Made by a program: the position numbers and the translations under genes. From Sipunculus nudus (Eukaryota; Annelida; Sipuncula; Golfingiida; Sipunculidae): a DNA stretch of 64,000 nucleotides. The stretch's first letter is position 1; every line of letters starts with the position of its first letter. The stretch covers positions 77,972,643-78,036,642 of the forward strand of contig CM049307.1 in the NCBI GenBank assembly GCA_026874595.1, read 5' to 3'. The notes below the pieces were generated by a model. That model made no database searches and was not told where the DNA came from. It worked only from the letters and a program-made list of their open reading frames with translations. Below are positions 1 to 11,024 of this stretch, in pieces.

Positions 1-483
1 ATTTCGGGAATGGGCATTTCGGATTGTGGATCAAGCGTATTCTCCCCATTCAGGGCTTTATCAAGTAATATTTACAAATGCACGAATGAACAACGGAATC
101 TTGGCAAAAAATAAGTGAATGCAGAAAAGGTCCAGCCTCATGCTCCGCGCAGTGTGGCCTTGCCATCTTTTCAAGTCACGGTCGAGCACTCAGAACCTGC
201 AAGTGACATTGTCTAATGGTTATCTGCAATATGGCTTGTGCACACCAGCAATTTCAAATTATAGCACACCTGCAGAGTAACTCTAAGAGTTACATATATA
301 ACCTACGAAATTTAACAATTCGTCAAAAAGTTTTGAACCGACTCAAAGCTAACATCGATGTCTTCGTATCGGGGGCCCCCATTCGTAGAAGTGTTATAAT
401 CATTGCGACTCATTTACGACTCGGTTGCCCATTGGTTGGACCTGTGTCCAAAAGGTATCGTGTCTAGAATTAGTCAAACAGAT

Positions 484-486
<3 letters not shown>
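1..486. other. Unassigned AT-rich DNA at left edge
   Basis: I find no exon, repeat or RNA signal here that I can name. It ends in the (TA)n tract into which the first miniature LTR element is inserted. Missing amino-terminal exons of the glutamate receptor would have to lie to the left of, or hidden within, 1-5588. Confidence 0.4.

Positions 487-522
<36 letters not shown>
487..522. repeat. (TA)n microsatellite
   Basis: Uninterrupted AT dinucleotides directly abut the first base of the miniature LTR element at 523. Another TA tract begins at 946, just past the element's other end, so the insertion appears to lie within a TA array. Confidence 0.9.
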
Positions 523-526
<4 letters not shown>

Positions 527-678
527 ACGAAGACATATTGCTCAGGGGAAAATACTGGGCCAATCTGGGATTCGAACCCATGTCGGTGGCGCACATGTCC
601 GGCGTTCCAACCGCTTCGCCAGAAAAGCTAACTTCACTAGCGAGACAGTTCGGTCCGCTTTTATGTCACCCCGTAACA
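523..678 (-). repeat. 3' LTR of miniature element A
   Basis: 156 bp. On the minus strand it begins TGTTACGGGG and ends CTTCGTAACA, giving the inverted hexamer TGTTAC/GTAACA. It contains CATAAAAG about 15 nt in and a complete tRNA-like block. It aligns with 798-938 apart from a gap over the B box. Confidence 0.82.
567..621 (-). ncRNA. tRNA-like Pol III promoter block inside the LTR
   Basis: On the minus strand TGGCGAAGCGGTTGG (607-621) fits an internal A box and GGGTTCGAATCCC (567-579) contains a perfect B box. They are about 28 nt apart, as in a tRNA. The B box sits in a T-arm-like hairpin (TGGG, seven-base loop TTCGAAT, CCCA). A three-pair D-stem (GCG/CGC) can form around the A box. No acceptor stem or convincing anticodon stem is visible, so this is tRNA-derived rather than a tRNA gene. 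A TTTT run about 15 nt after the B box could terminate Pol III. Confidence 0.7.
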
Positions 679-776
679 TATACCCTCTTAAGAGCGTTCT
701 GCTATCAGAACAGGACCAATTATCCCAGGAGTCACACTTTGGTGAGTTAATTCCCTGGGCCACAAAGTTTACCGTC

Positions 777-794
777 ATCCTGGACGAGCCCCCA
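777..794 (-). other. Primer-binding site, tRNA-Pro type
   Basis: The + strand reads ATCCTGGACGAGCCCCCA. The 3' end of animal tRNA-Pro is ATCCCGGACGAGCCCCCA, so 17 of 18 bases match, including the terminal CCA. It lies 3 nt inside the 5' LTR, as expected for a reverse-transcription primer site. Confidence 0.82.
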
Positions 795-797
795 TTT

Positions 798-938
798 TGT
801 TACGAAGACAAATTGCTCAGGGGAAAATACTGGGCCGATTGTATACGGTGGCACACATGTCCGGCGCTCCAACTGCTTCGCCAGAAAAGCAAGCTTCACT
901 AGCGCAACAGTTCGGTCCGCTTATGTCACCCCGTTACA
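798..938 (-). repeat. 5' LTR of miniature element A
   Basis: 141 bp. It shares the start TGTTACGAAGACA and the A-box half with the other LTR, but the stretch holding the B box is replaced by an unrelated short sequence. It ends CCGTTACA, next to a second TA microsatellite. Confidence 0.78.
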
Positions 939-942
939 ATAT

Positions 943-945
<3 letters not shown>

Positions 946-1001
<56 letters not shown>
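946..1001. repeat. (TA)n microsatellite
   Basis: About 28 TA units immediately downstream of the miniature LTR element. Confidence 0.9.
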
Positions 1002-1002
<1 letters not shown>

Positions 1003-1005
<3 letters not shown>

Positions 1006-3502
1006 GTACTACATTCGAATCAATCTGGGTATATAGCTCAAAACCTCTCTTTCCCTAACACACACACACCCTCACACATAATCTTGCTTGTTGTATTAGC
1101 AACACATTCATACTTAAACAAAAACACTATTCCTTTCAGTGACAAAGAAAAATAACTTTGTATTAGTCTGTATATGTTTCAGGCATTTTTAATTGTAAAC
1201 AATTTTTTTTTGTATTATTCTTTTCCCAAAGCCAAACTCAGCTGTACAAAATCGGTTTACTTCGGCTTTATGAAACATCGGCGGCGCCTCCTGATAAACT
1301 CGGCTCGGCTTGTTCTTAGCTCTGCTGGCGGCGGCGTCTGGCTCTGCTTTATTTGTCATATACAAAACACCTGCATGTTCCGTTTTATATGTTATAAATC
1401 ATAAGTTTTATAGTGGTACATACTTTAAAAAAACTTTGGTATAACTGATTGCCAAACAATGAAGCTATTTTAAATCCACAATAACATCAACTGATCATCA
1501 AAAGGGATTAAAGGGGAAACATTTGTAAAACAAATACAAAATAAACAAAGTGTACACTGCATTAATCATGTGACCTGGTCGGTCATTGAAATGCAAACAC
1601 CTCCTTATGAAATACCTGTAGTGTATATGTGTATGTATTTCAATCCGTACGAATTAATATGTTTACCAAACTATTTTGTTTTATATTATATGCAATGTGA
1701 TGCTGCATTCAGGTGTTTTCAATTTCCAAGTTAAAAATCCAATCCTGTTACCTGCTTTTATTATTTCAGCAACATTTTACTAGTCCTTTTATCCGAGCCA
1801 TAATCAACCTAGCTTTTTAACTAAACCATGTGGCAACAAATGGTATTATACAGTGTTATACTTCATCTTTTATACATTATTAAAATATGGATGTGTTAAT
1901 ATCAGAACTGGAAAAATATTAAGTGTATGTATATACCTTGACAACACAAGAGCATGGAAAATCATTTCAAGCGTTGACGGTTGCCCAGACACTACCATAT
2001 TTATTTTTTAATAGAATACATATACAAAGACAAGCACGCAGTTTACAAATCCATGTATGTATATATTTAATGTTAGAGTCTAGAGCCTAGCCTAAAATAC
2101 GCTCTTTACAAAGCGCTTTACCTATAGGCCTACTACCTATATCATAAGCGCTGTTTGTTTTGACATCGTATCCTGAATCGCTACACCAGAGGGGAGCACT
2201 ATATTTTGATTCAATCAGATTAGACCCCGTACTGGAAGACACGACCTTTATGTGCAAACGCTTTACCAGCCAAACGAGGAATACACGGAGTCAATGTTGT
2301 TCATTTCTTTTTAGTGACAGCTCATCGGCCCAGCAACCGTTTGAACAGGCCACAGGCTCAGAGAGGATGGCACCACATATGGTTTGCACCGGTCCTTGGG
2401 CACATAGGATGCCCGGCCGGTGAGATGTTATTCAAACGAAATGTAACAACATAGGCTCCGTGCACACCTCGCTGACTGTTTTCAGTTTTGCAGACAACAG
2501 ATACATGGCGAAGCTAACATAGTCGTAATGTCATAATCGAATCGGTCGATGATGCGAGAATGCAGAGGGAGCAATTAAAATTCGACTTTTCTTTACTAAG
2601 TGTAACCATAATAATGTCATGAAGCGGCGCTTCAGCGCAGCTATGGGCGGAGCCAGGATGCCTGTCGAGTGTTTGTTAGTTGGCATCTGCTTGTCACATC
2701 ATACGCACGTTTTCAGCAGACAACCACCCGCCACCTGGTGTCTAAGTGTATCATAAACGGTCAAACCAGGCAGCGGGAAAATCAGTTGCTTCTTTAGAAG
2801 CGCAAGATTTCCGCTGCCTCGGGAGCGTAAGCCTAAAACCAGGTAGATACTTGCACACTACACAATCTGATGCCTTTCTTTTTAAATAGTAAATATTTAC
2901 ACTCTTATATTGGAACTATAGATATGGACATTATACATGGGTAAAATTGAAGAATATAAAAAAGTTCCAATTAAAAAAAATGACAGGGGGAGGGTAGGGT
3001 TAGAGCAAAATATAGATTTTAATTTCATATGTAAAATAATACAAAATTTTACATCTTTTTAATTGGCTTTATCATACAGACACATTGAGTCCATCTTCTA
3101 AAATCATCTCTGCAGTTTGAGTCCACTCTATCCATGGAACAGGCCGACTCCCAGAGGAAAACGGGCTCACTTGATAAAATTTTGACTTCAGTCCTGAGTA
3201 CGTTCTCCGTCTGCCATTCAATCATAATAATATGGCTACAGTGGTCTCTGGATAATTACAGCAGTTCTGTCAGTGCTTATGAAGCTTTCACTAATTAAGA
3301 TTAACGCCTACAGTGGCGCCCTGCCAGTAACCAGCATTCAGGGTAACGTCACCTGGGATCATCTGTCAAACCGAGCGAGCCAACGGGAATGTGACACGGC
3401 GCTTTCATGTACAGATTACCTAATCGCTGAAGCGGTCAGAAATCGTGAGAGTGATCTAAGGAAATCCGATACACCGTGAAACCGACTGCAATAAATTCCC
3501 TG

Positions 3503-3503
<1 letters not shown>
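1003..3503. other. Non-coding stretch, one strong hairpin
   Basis: Two GC-richer patches (about 1260-1345 and 2150-2840) stand out from AT-rich DNA, but I find no splice-bounded exon or family motif. The short open frames lack any recognisable domain. The one structured element is the hairpin at 2769-2818. A GC-richer block at 3110-3480 is also open over short distances and remains unassigned. Confidence 0.4.
2769..2818. other. 50-bp near-perfect inverted repeat (hairpin)
   Basis: Left arm GGCAGCGGGAAAATC plus AGTTGCTTCT, right arm AGAAGCGCAA plus GATTTCCGCTGCC, separated by TT. The arms pair over about 23 bases with a few mismatches. No poly-T terminator or TA target duplication is evident, so it could be a small structured RNA, a cruciform or a MITE core. 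Confidence 0.6.
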
Positions 3504-3551
<48 letters not shown>

Positions 3552-3650
3552 TATATATATATAGTGTGTCGGTGTTTGTACATATCCATGGACTTTATAT
3601 ATATATATATGTATATATATATATTTATATATATATATATTCAGTGGAAC
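3504..3650. repeat. Compound (TA)n microsatellite
   Basis: Several TA runs interrupted by GATATA, GTGTGTCGGTG and similar short pieces. Confidence 0.85.
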
Positions 3651-3800
3651 ATCTCCTTACGGGCACCTCTGTACTAAGGCCACCTCCTATTTACAACCAC
3701 TTACGGACAGTCCCTTGAAAGTAGGTCCCGAAATCTATGACCTCCCTACTAAAGGCACCTCTCTGTTGCGGGCAAAATGTCAGGTCCGTGATATATATAT
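3640..3800 (+). mobile_element. Tigger/pogo-like terminal fragment
   Basis: The segment begins CAGTGGAACATCTCC and continues with short phrases (GGGCACCTCT, AAGGCCACCTCC, GACCTCCCTAC, AAAGGCACCTCT) of the type found in the ends of pogo/Tigger elements. TA microsatellites flank both sides. There is no transposase. Related ends lie near 40815, 41690 and 51380. Confidence 0.45.
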
Positions 3801-4321
3801 ATATACACATGTTACGTATCCTGGACAATAAACTACAGATACTATGATTGTCATTGCTGTTTGTGTGTTGACTAAGAGAGCCTTTAGTTCTTTTATAATG
3901 TAATGTTAAGACAGAAATCACGAACAATATGGCTTGGGACTGTATTACAACAACCGGTCCTTATTTTCTGTACATACTACATTGTTGGTTACGTATATTA
4001 ATTTCGTAAAATCACAGGCAAAAATAACTTAACACATTTGTAATGGTAGAAGTTATCCACGGCTATCGGGAATGGATAACTGGGTGTGCCGCCAGAAAAA
4101 AAATCTTAAACAATTACCTCAATGACTGGACAAATACATAAAATTCTATTTAAGCACATTTAGTCAATAATAACTGAAATGAATGTCGTATGTTATAAAT
4201 CAGTTTATGAATGTTTCGTTCATTTTTTAAAGTTACCCGGAATTTGAGAATTAAGCGCCAGATCGACCCGATATCAAAGAGGAATTTCAAGTTCACCACA
4301 ACGAGGGTATGATCATTATCC

Positions 4322-4339
4322 CCTCCCCCCCCCCCCCCC
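4322..4339. repeat. Poly(dC) run
   Basis: 18-bp C homopolymer broken once by T. Confidence 0.8.
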
Positions 4340-4419
4340 ATTATTTCAACATCAGATTTTTTTTTTACATGTCACAAACGCTATAATAATGCAACTGAGT
4401 TTTCACGTCTGTTACATTG

Positions 4420-4620
4420 AACAGATGGCGTTATGTAGTTGATAACAGAATGAACTCCAGATGGCGTTAACCATTCGTTAATCGGATGAACAGCAGGTGC
4501 CGTTATCTATTTGTTAATAGGATGAACACCAGGTGGCGTTATCCATTTATTAATACGATCGACACCAGGTGGTGTTATCCATTTGTTCATATGATGGAAG
4601 CTGGGTGGCGTCAACTTCCG
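4420..4620 (+). repeat. 36-bp tandem repeat, six units
   Basis: The phrase GGTGGCGTTATCCATTTGTT, or close variants, recurs with its key base at 4424, 4460, 4496, 4532, 4568 and 4604. The spacing is exactly 36 bp each time. All frames are closed, so it is not a protein repeat. A lone diverged unit occurs at about 5220-5250. Confidence 0.85.
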
Positions 4621-5588
4621 TACTGGGTCAAAGGTCTATTGAGCCTATGATAGGACCCTGCCATTTGATACGGACTTAAGCATGTTTGACCTGATATTTG
4701 ATCCAGTCAAATCCTCAGTTAGGTGATCAGTAAACAATAACAACAAATGACTCTCGATCCTTAGGGATTTATGTCTTATTTCAGCAGGCAATAATGGTTA
4801 ATCTCCCAATTTATGCAGGTAATCCTTTTGCATAATTTTGAAAAGACCACAACAAATGTCCCTGCACTATCATTTTTGTCTGCAACGGTTCTGGCAGCAG
4901 TTGTATCACGTTAACTATTAATGGTAGCATGTACACAAGTTTCTGTTTATATTTACAACACCGCGTCACAGATATTATCCCGCAAATAGGTCCGCAGGTT
5001 TATCAATATAAAAAATATGTTTCACGGACAAATGCCGTTTCTTTTGTTAAAGTTTAAATGGATTGTGTCGAAGTGTACCTTTTATTTGCTATTTGTCTGA
5101 ATTATTGTCATTTTCAATTGCGGGTGATATAGCTTGCATCGACTGGATATCGTACCCTGTGCACATTGAATGGCAAGAGATCTATCCCCTTTATAGACGA
5201 GATCTCGCTTGAGGAGAATGCGGGTGGCGTTGTCCATTTTATTAATAAAAGGAATCAAAATGATTTGTTAAAATAATGAATATTTATGAAGCTGTTGATA
5301 GCTTTCATAGATTGATCACCTTCGTGAAGACTATTTATTTTAATAATGAAAAGCTATTTGCAGCAGATTTATTCTTTAATCAACACCAGAGAACGTCGAT
5401 AGTTAGAAAGTCGTTTGTTAGAATGAACACAAAATGGAGTTTATGTTTCTTTTATGTGAAATGAACAACCGACCATGAAGATGTTCCGAACTATTTAAAC
5501 CGATCTATTCCACGAATGCTCCGTTAAGATGTATCTCTGATAAGCAGTGCCTGCCATTAACTATATATTGTTTGTCTGTTTTCATCAG

Positions 5589-5807
5589 GCTGAACCTTAC
5601 TTCATGACTAAATCACCTGCGCGGAGTTACCGAGGAAAGGAAGTGCCACTTTCACAGTGCTATGGATTCATTCCCGATCTGATTCGGGAACTGTCGGACG
5701 AGATCGGCTTTACATATTCCTTCCAGATAGTTTCTGATGGCAGATATGGCCAAAGACTAAGGAACAGCACCAAATGGGACGGCATGATCGGGGAAGTCAT
5801 TGACGGG
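5589..5807 (+). CDS. iGluR exon: start of S1 ligand-binding lobe
   Basis: 73 residues, phase 0 to phase 0, acceptor TTTCATCAG, donor GTAAAG. It begins AEPYFM, the position of the E(S/E)PYVM strand that opens S1 in kainate and AMPA receptors, so an upstream amino-terminal domain exon must splice here. It contains GFIPDLIREL, the helix after the ligand tyrosine (Cys24 here), then SDGRYG, an N-glycosylation site at Asn59 (NST) and WDGMIGEVIDG. Confidence 0.92.
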
Positions 5808-6007
5808 GTAAAGTCCGATATATATTTGGAGATATGTTCATACCTCATATGTAAGAGTATATATCTCTGTTTTATTATCTCTAATTTAATACAGAGTAGA
5901 GATAGACCGACAAAGAGAGAGAGAGAAAAAAAAAAAGAGAATATTGAATAAAAACGAGAAGTGGCAGACAGACACACAAGAAGAAACAGACACACAGAGA
6001 CAGTGTT

Positions 6008-6080
<73 letters not shown>

Positions 6081-9000
6081 TTTTCATGGATATGACGACA
6101 GTCCTGTATTGTTGACTGTTTCTGTCAGAAAGCGGACATCGCTGCTGCTCCACTGACTGTCACAGCTGAGCGAGAAAAGTTCGTTAACTTTATCCGTCCG
6201 TTTGAGAACTTCGGCCTGACAGTTCTTGTACAGAAGAAAGCCTTCATGGGCCATTCAAAGACCTTCCCGATTGGCCTTGATATTTTCAGGCCACTCATGC
6301 CGGAAGTGTATGGACTGGTAATCCTTGCCACTGTAACAGTGAGTCTTTATCATTGTTTTTGTTAAAAGCGTAACACAGGGTACCAATTTTAATGAACAGT
6401 CAGATATTATATAATGCCAGACATTGCACTTATCCTTCCACACGAATTTATGCTCAAACATGATCAAATATCAGAAAAATAATAATGACATATATTTTTG
6501 TAAGGTGATGTTTGCGGTTGTTTCAAACAAAATTGATTTAAATTTACACGTCCTGCATATCTTGACTAGTTATTTGGAATTCTGGAATTTGGAAATCTAG
6601 TTAACAAATCGTCTTGCACAAGGTATTCACTCTCTGAATGTTGTGTGTTTATTCTTCCGGATAGTGGTGATGATGATGATGTTGGTGATTATTATTTATT
6701 ATTACTATTACTGCTCTTATTTTTTCTTTCTTTTTCTTAGTCTTATTCCACTTATTATCATCTACAGACTGCGATTCTGCTCTGGATAATGAACCGGTTT
6801 AACCCCTACGAATGGGCAGGCCGCTGCAGGATAGGACTTGCAGATCGCGAAGAGGCGGAGCAGTTCAATATACGTGGCTCCCTCTGGTTTATATTTACAA
6901 CACTACAGAGGCAAGGTGAGTTGTTTTAGTGGTATTCTTTATTAAAGTGATAAGTACATTTAGATACATATAATACATATCAGTGCAACTGGTTTCATGG
7001 GCCTATTAGTCACAACATATTTTGTATCAGATTAAGTGATTCGCATACCTTAGACATACAATTGCTTGTTCCTTATTTCATAATATTGCAAAGACATTTT
7101 GCTCGTTTCTAGTTTAATTTTTTCACAACCAAGATATTTTATCATTTTCTGTTGAAGTAGATGTTGACCAGTTTGTACCAGAAAATAATATATGACGCTT
7201 TTGCTCATACAAAGGACAATGAAAAGGGAAGTGAACTCATTTTTAATACACTAGTTACATTTAAAACAGACTCTTTGTTCTATAGTAAAGAGACAAAATC
7301 TGCCTGCTTCAATTGCCAAAGTTAATACGCCCATTCTAAACTGAGCCTAACAGGATCTTTCTGTTTCACAAAGGATTGACCTTAAATATATTTCAGTACT
7401 GAATGGATTTTTGTACAGCCTATAATTCCTACGTTTCGATAACAGTATTGCTCTCCATTCAACAATCATAACATGTTCTATTTTATTGTATAATTTAGTC
7501 ACTGAACATTGTTTTATTGTCAAAACTTGTTTTACACCCACAATCTTCAAAATTTATTTTATTGGAACTCTAGTGGTTTTCTAATAAAGCATAATTCCAT
7601 GAAAATATATAAAATAATTTTTAATCATCGGATTTGATAATCCTTTTCCATAATATCACCATATTCATAATAAACAGGTATTTACAGAGTATTCAACCTA
7701 TTCCGGAGCATATCTGTTTATTCCCCCCAAAATATTCTGCCCTTTCACGTTTGAACATTTCTTATCTGGGACATTTATCGCCACAATATAATACTGAACC
7801 ATATTCTATAATTTGCAGTAACAAGCACGAGAAAGATTTTTCTAAACTTTAAATGGGCCCAATCACATATAAATCATGTTGAATAAACACGAAAAATAGC
7901 TTCTTCCCTTAAAAATAATTTTGTACCTGCCAAAATATTCCCCTGAAACCGTTTGCTGACTACTGTAAACGACCGAGGCGCAATCACATCTGTCAAAAAA
8001 TACAATATTGGGGAAGTAAGCTCCAGGCAAGATTTATTTTCCCTAAATCCATTATTCTTCTCAACTAAGATCTCATGAACATCGAAGTATTTCATAAGAC
8101 GTCTATTAAAATGCTCCGATAGACCTTTGCCTCACAGTATTAGAAACTGACACCCCTATAATTCATTGTCACCCTAGGGTCATCGGCACTAGGCTTCAAG
8201 ATCGGAAATATCATTGAATCAATCCATACGAAAGGAACCTTTCCATAATCATATATTATATCAAAGAAACCGATCATTTACGTGAGACTAATTTATACCC
8301 GCATAGATTTTTTTTCAAAATCAGATTTTCATTTGACACTCACCTGAAGGACCCAATCGTTAATATTTTGCCAAAATACCTAAGAACTGTGTAACTGTAA
8401 CTCCTCAATCCTAAATATTATGTCCCTATGGTACTGTCTTTCATAATATCTGAATTTTCTTACTGTAACTCCTGAATCCTAAACATTTTTTCCTTATGGT
8501 ATTGTCTCTCATAATATCTGAATATTCTAACTGGAACTCCTCAATCCTAAACATTTTGTCCTTATGGTATTGTCTCTCATAATATCTTAATTTTCTAACT
8601 GTAACTCCTCAATGCTAAACAGTTTTTCCCTATGGTATTGTCTCTCATAATATCTGAATTTTCTGGTTGTAACTCCTCAATCCTAAATAATTTGTCCCTG
8701 TGGTATTGTCTCTCAATATATCTGATTTAAACAACAATATTTTTCATAAAAGCTTATACAGTTTCTATCTGCTGTTTTCCAGCACTAACAGATTTTTTAT
8801 ATTCCTTTTCAGTTTTTCTTTGATCTTCAAACGATGCATCTATTTCACAACTACAAAAAGGTTTCACCCTCCGTTTGTCCTATACTATCAATGCATAACA
8901 GAAGGTCATTCATTTCATCAATAACTGGACGTTCTTACTAGTTCGTGCCGACTCTTTTCGTAACGTGAGCGTAGCCCTGCATTTTAGTTTGAGTCGACTC

Positions 9001-10988
9001 GAAACATTTTGGCCACTGCTGCAAATTTTCAAATTTCGTAAGTCATATGCTACTCAGAAGCTCATAATGCATCCAAAGATCAGTTATTGGAAGTGGAAAC
9101 GCCCCTTAAGGAGCCATTCAAGAACTACCAGATGCATACACACGTAATTTAAAAATTATACTTCGTTTATTTTGCCACATGGTTTGTCTGTATTACCGAC
9201 TGTAAACATCTTCCCCTCAAATTATATGAACGGGATTTGATGAGTTTTTCCTTCAGGTTAGGGTAATATCCCAGGAAGAATCAATTGATTTTAGGTAGTG
9301 GGGTCGATGCACAGTATTTTTATTTGAATGGATTCTTTTTCATTGTTACGCATTTATTGGTACAAGAGACTGGTTTTGTGAAGTCACCAGTTCACTGATT
9401 TGGTGAACCGTTACAACGTGTGATGCCACCTGTTACTTGGGCTAGTACACCGTTACAAGGTGTGACGTCACCTGTTACCTGGGTTGGTGTTTCGTTAGGT
9501 GTGCACGGGAACACATGACAGTTTAATTACAGGAGACTGGCGGAGAAATCCATATAGGATCCAACTACAGTTCAACTTTATTATGATCCCGCATGAAATG
9601 TGGTGCCCAATATTGATCACATTGTCCGTCCGTCTTTCCGTCTGTAAGTCAGTAACGCTTCCTTGCAATTTTCCTCCCAATCCCCAGAAAACAATATATA
9701 TAAAAAAACCTGTCCAAAGTCCAATATGGTTGCCACAGAATAATCGATAATTTTCTTCCGCATGTTTTCGGAGGGGCTATGTTCGACCTTTTTTAAATTC
9801 ATGGGGGCAATTTGTGCCTACAAAGGCTCGAGCCGTATCAAATTCCAAACCTGCCTAATATCCTGTATGGCAGCCAGAAAACAATCACTGATTTTCTTCT
9901 ACGAATATTTGACAGAACATTGACACCGATGAGGGGTCAGTGCTTTCAAATTTCAGACCGACCCCAGGGGCGGATCCAGGATTTAGGAAAAGGGGGGGTC
10001 CAACCCAGGAGGACTAATGAAATTCCTAAAAAAAAGGTCATCAGGTTTGGAAAAGGGGGGGGGGGGGTCCAGGCCGCAAAATTACGTCCAAAACCCCTTA
10101 AAAAAGGTTGCTTCGGGTGAAAAAGGGGGGATCCGGACCCCCTGGACCCCCCTGGATCCGCTTCTGGACCCTGTTGAATCAAATATGGCTGCCATTAAAG
10201 GATATGGCATTCGCGGGGCCCTAATTGAGGACCTGAAAGTTCCTAAACCTTAAGTTTACATTATCATATTGGAGCATGGTGGTGTAACGCAGTGCTAGAT
10301 TTTCAAACACAAGATTATATGTTAGCTCCCCGCTTGTTCTCGGCGATGGAAATATATGTAACTTAAAATGTGGTCATGGCAACGGAACTAGCCCCATCGC
10401 ACCCTAAGTGTTATTAGTAAATACGCATATATTTCATTAAACTTGACTTGGTTTCCTTGTTTGTTTATCGCTCGAATTTGGAGCGGTCTTTCATCTGAGT
10501 GAACTATAATTCGATGGCGCAACATCTGTTGTTCACTTTCAAACTTTACATGAGCTTTGCGTGCTCAGTTGCGGCAATGCAGGAAGCAAATTCTCAGAAG
10601 CAAACGCCGAAGCACAACTCAGGTGTGAACTGCTTAATTCTAGGTCTGCCAACACATCAAAACCTTATTCCATATATGTTTGTCGGACGTGCACCAGGCC
10701 CTTACATGGCCAGACTGGGCACACCCCTACCCCAACCTTGTCTTACAGTCTGTGACCAAAAAGGGACTTAAAATTTGATTTTATTGCACCCACGTACAAC
10801 ATAAGTTTGTTGAAGTCATTTGTTATACCAATATTTTAGCTTTCATAGGGAACCGTATGTCGCTTTATAGCATTACTTTTAAGGGAGTCACATGCAATTT
10901 TACAAAATTACACCTTGATTTCATTAAGTTGCTAACAGTATATTATACCATGAACAGCCATAAACAACAGCCATGAACAAGTCATTTC

Positions 10989-11024
<36 letters not shown>

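Larger units (their letters stand above)
523..938 (-). mobile_element. TRIM-like miniature LTR retrotransposon with tRNA-like sequence in its LTR (copy A)
   Basis: Two direct repeats that start TGTTACG and end in TAACA/TTACA (523-678 and 798-938) flank only 119 bp of internal DNA with no coding capacity. That is the layout of a terminal-repeat retrotransposon in miniature. Read on the minus strand, the 5' LTR is followed after 3 nt by an 18-nt primer-binding site matching the 3' end of tRNA-Pro at 17 of 18 positions (777-794). A short purine-rich stretch (AAGAGGGTA) precedes the 3' LTR. The LTR holds a TATA-like CATAAAAG and, further in, a tRNA-like A box and B box. The element encodes nothing, so it must rely on another element's enzymes; the Gmr1-like element at 16548-22842 has a matching primer site and matching LTR ends. 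LTR2 is 15 bp shorter because the B-box segment is lost. The classification is inferred from structure. Confidence 0.82.

Noticed and set aside
567-621. A true tRNA gene
   Set aside because: A and B boxes and a T arm are present, but no acceptor stem and no sound anticodon stem; it lies within repeated LTR sequence.
403-1036. Several open frames with long Tyr-Ile runs
   Set aside because: They are translations of TA microsatellites and of the miniature LTR element; no coding evidence.
2160-2423. An 87-codon open frame in a GC-richer patch
   Set aside because: No domain, no splice partner, weak composition bias.
4420-4620. CRISPR-like array
   Set aside because: Head-to-tail 36-bp units with no spacers in a eukaryotic genome; it is a minisatellite.
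1-5588. Amino-terminal domain exons of the glutamate receptor
   Set aside because: Looked for receptor-family phrases next to splice sites, including the open stretch around 3119-3297, but found nothing convincing.
5881-6156. Open frames with Ser-Leu or Arg-Glu runs
   Set aside because: Produced by the (GA)n/(GT)n microsatellite in an iGluR intron.
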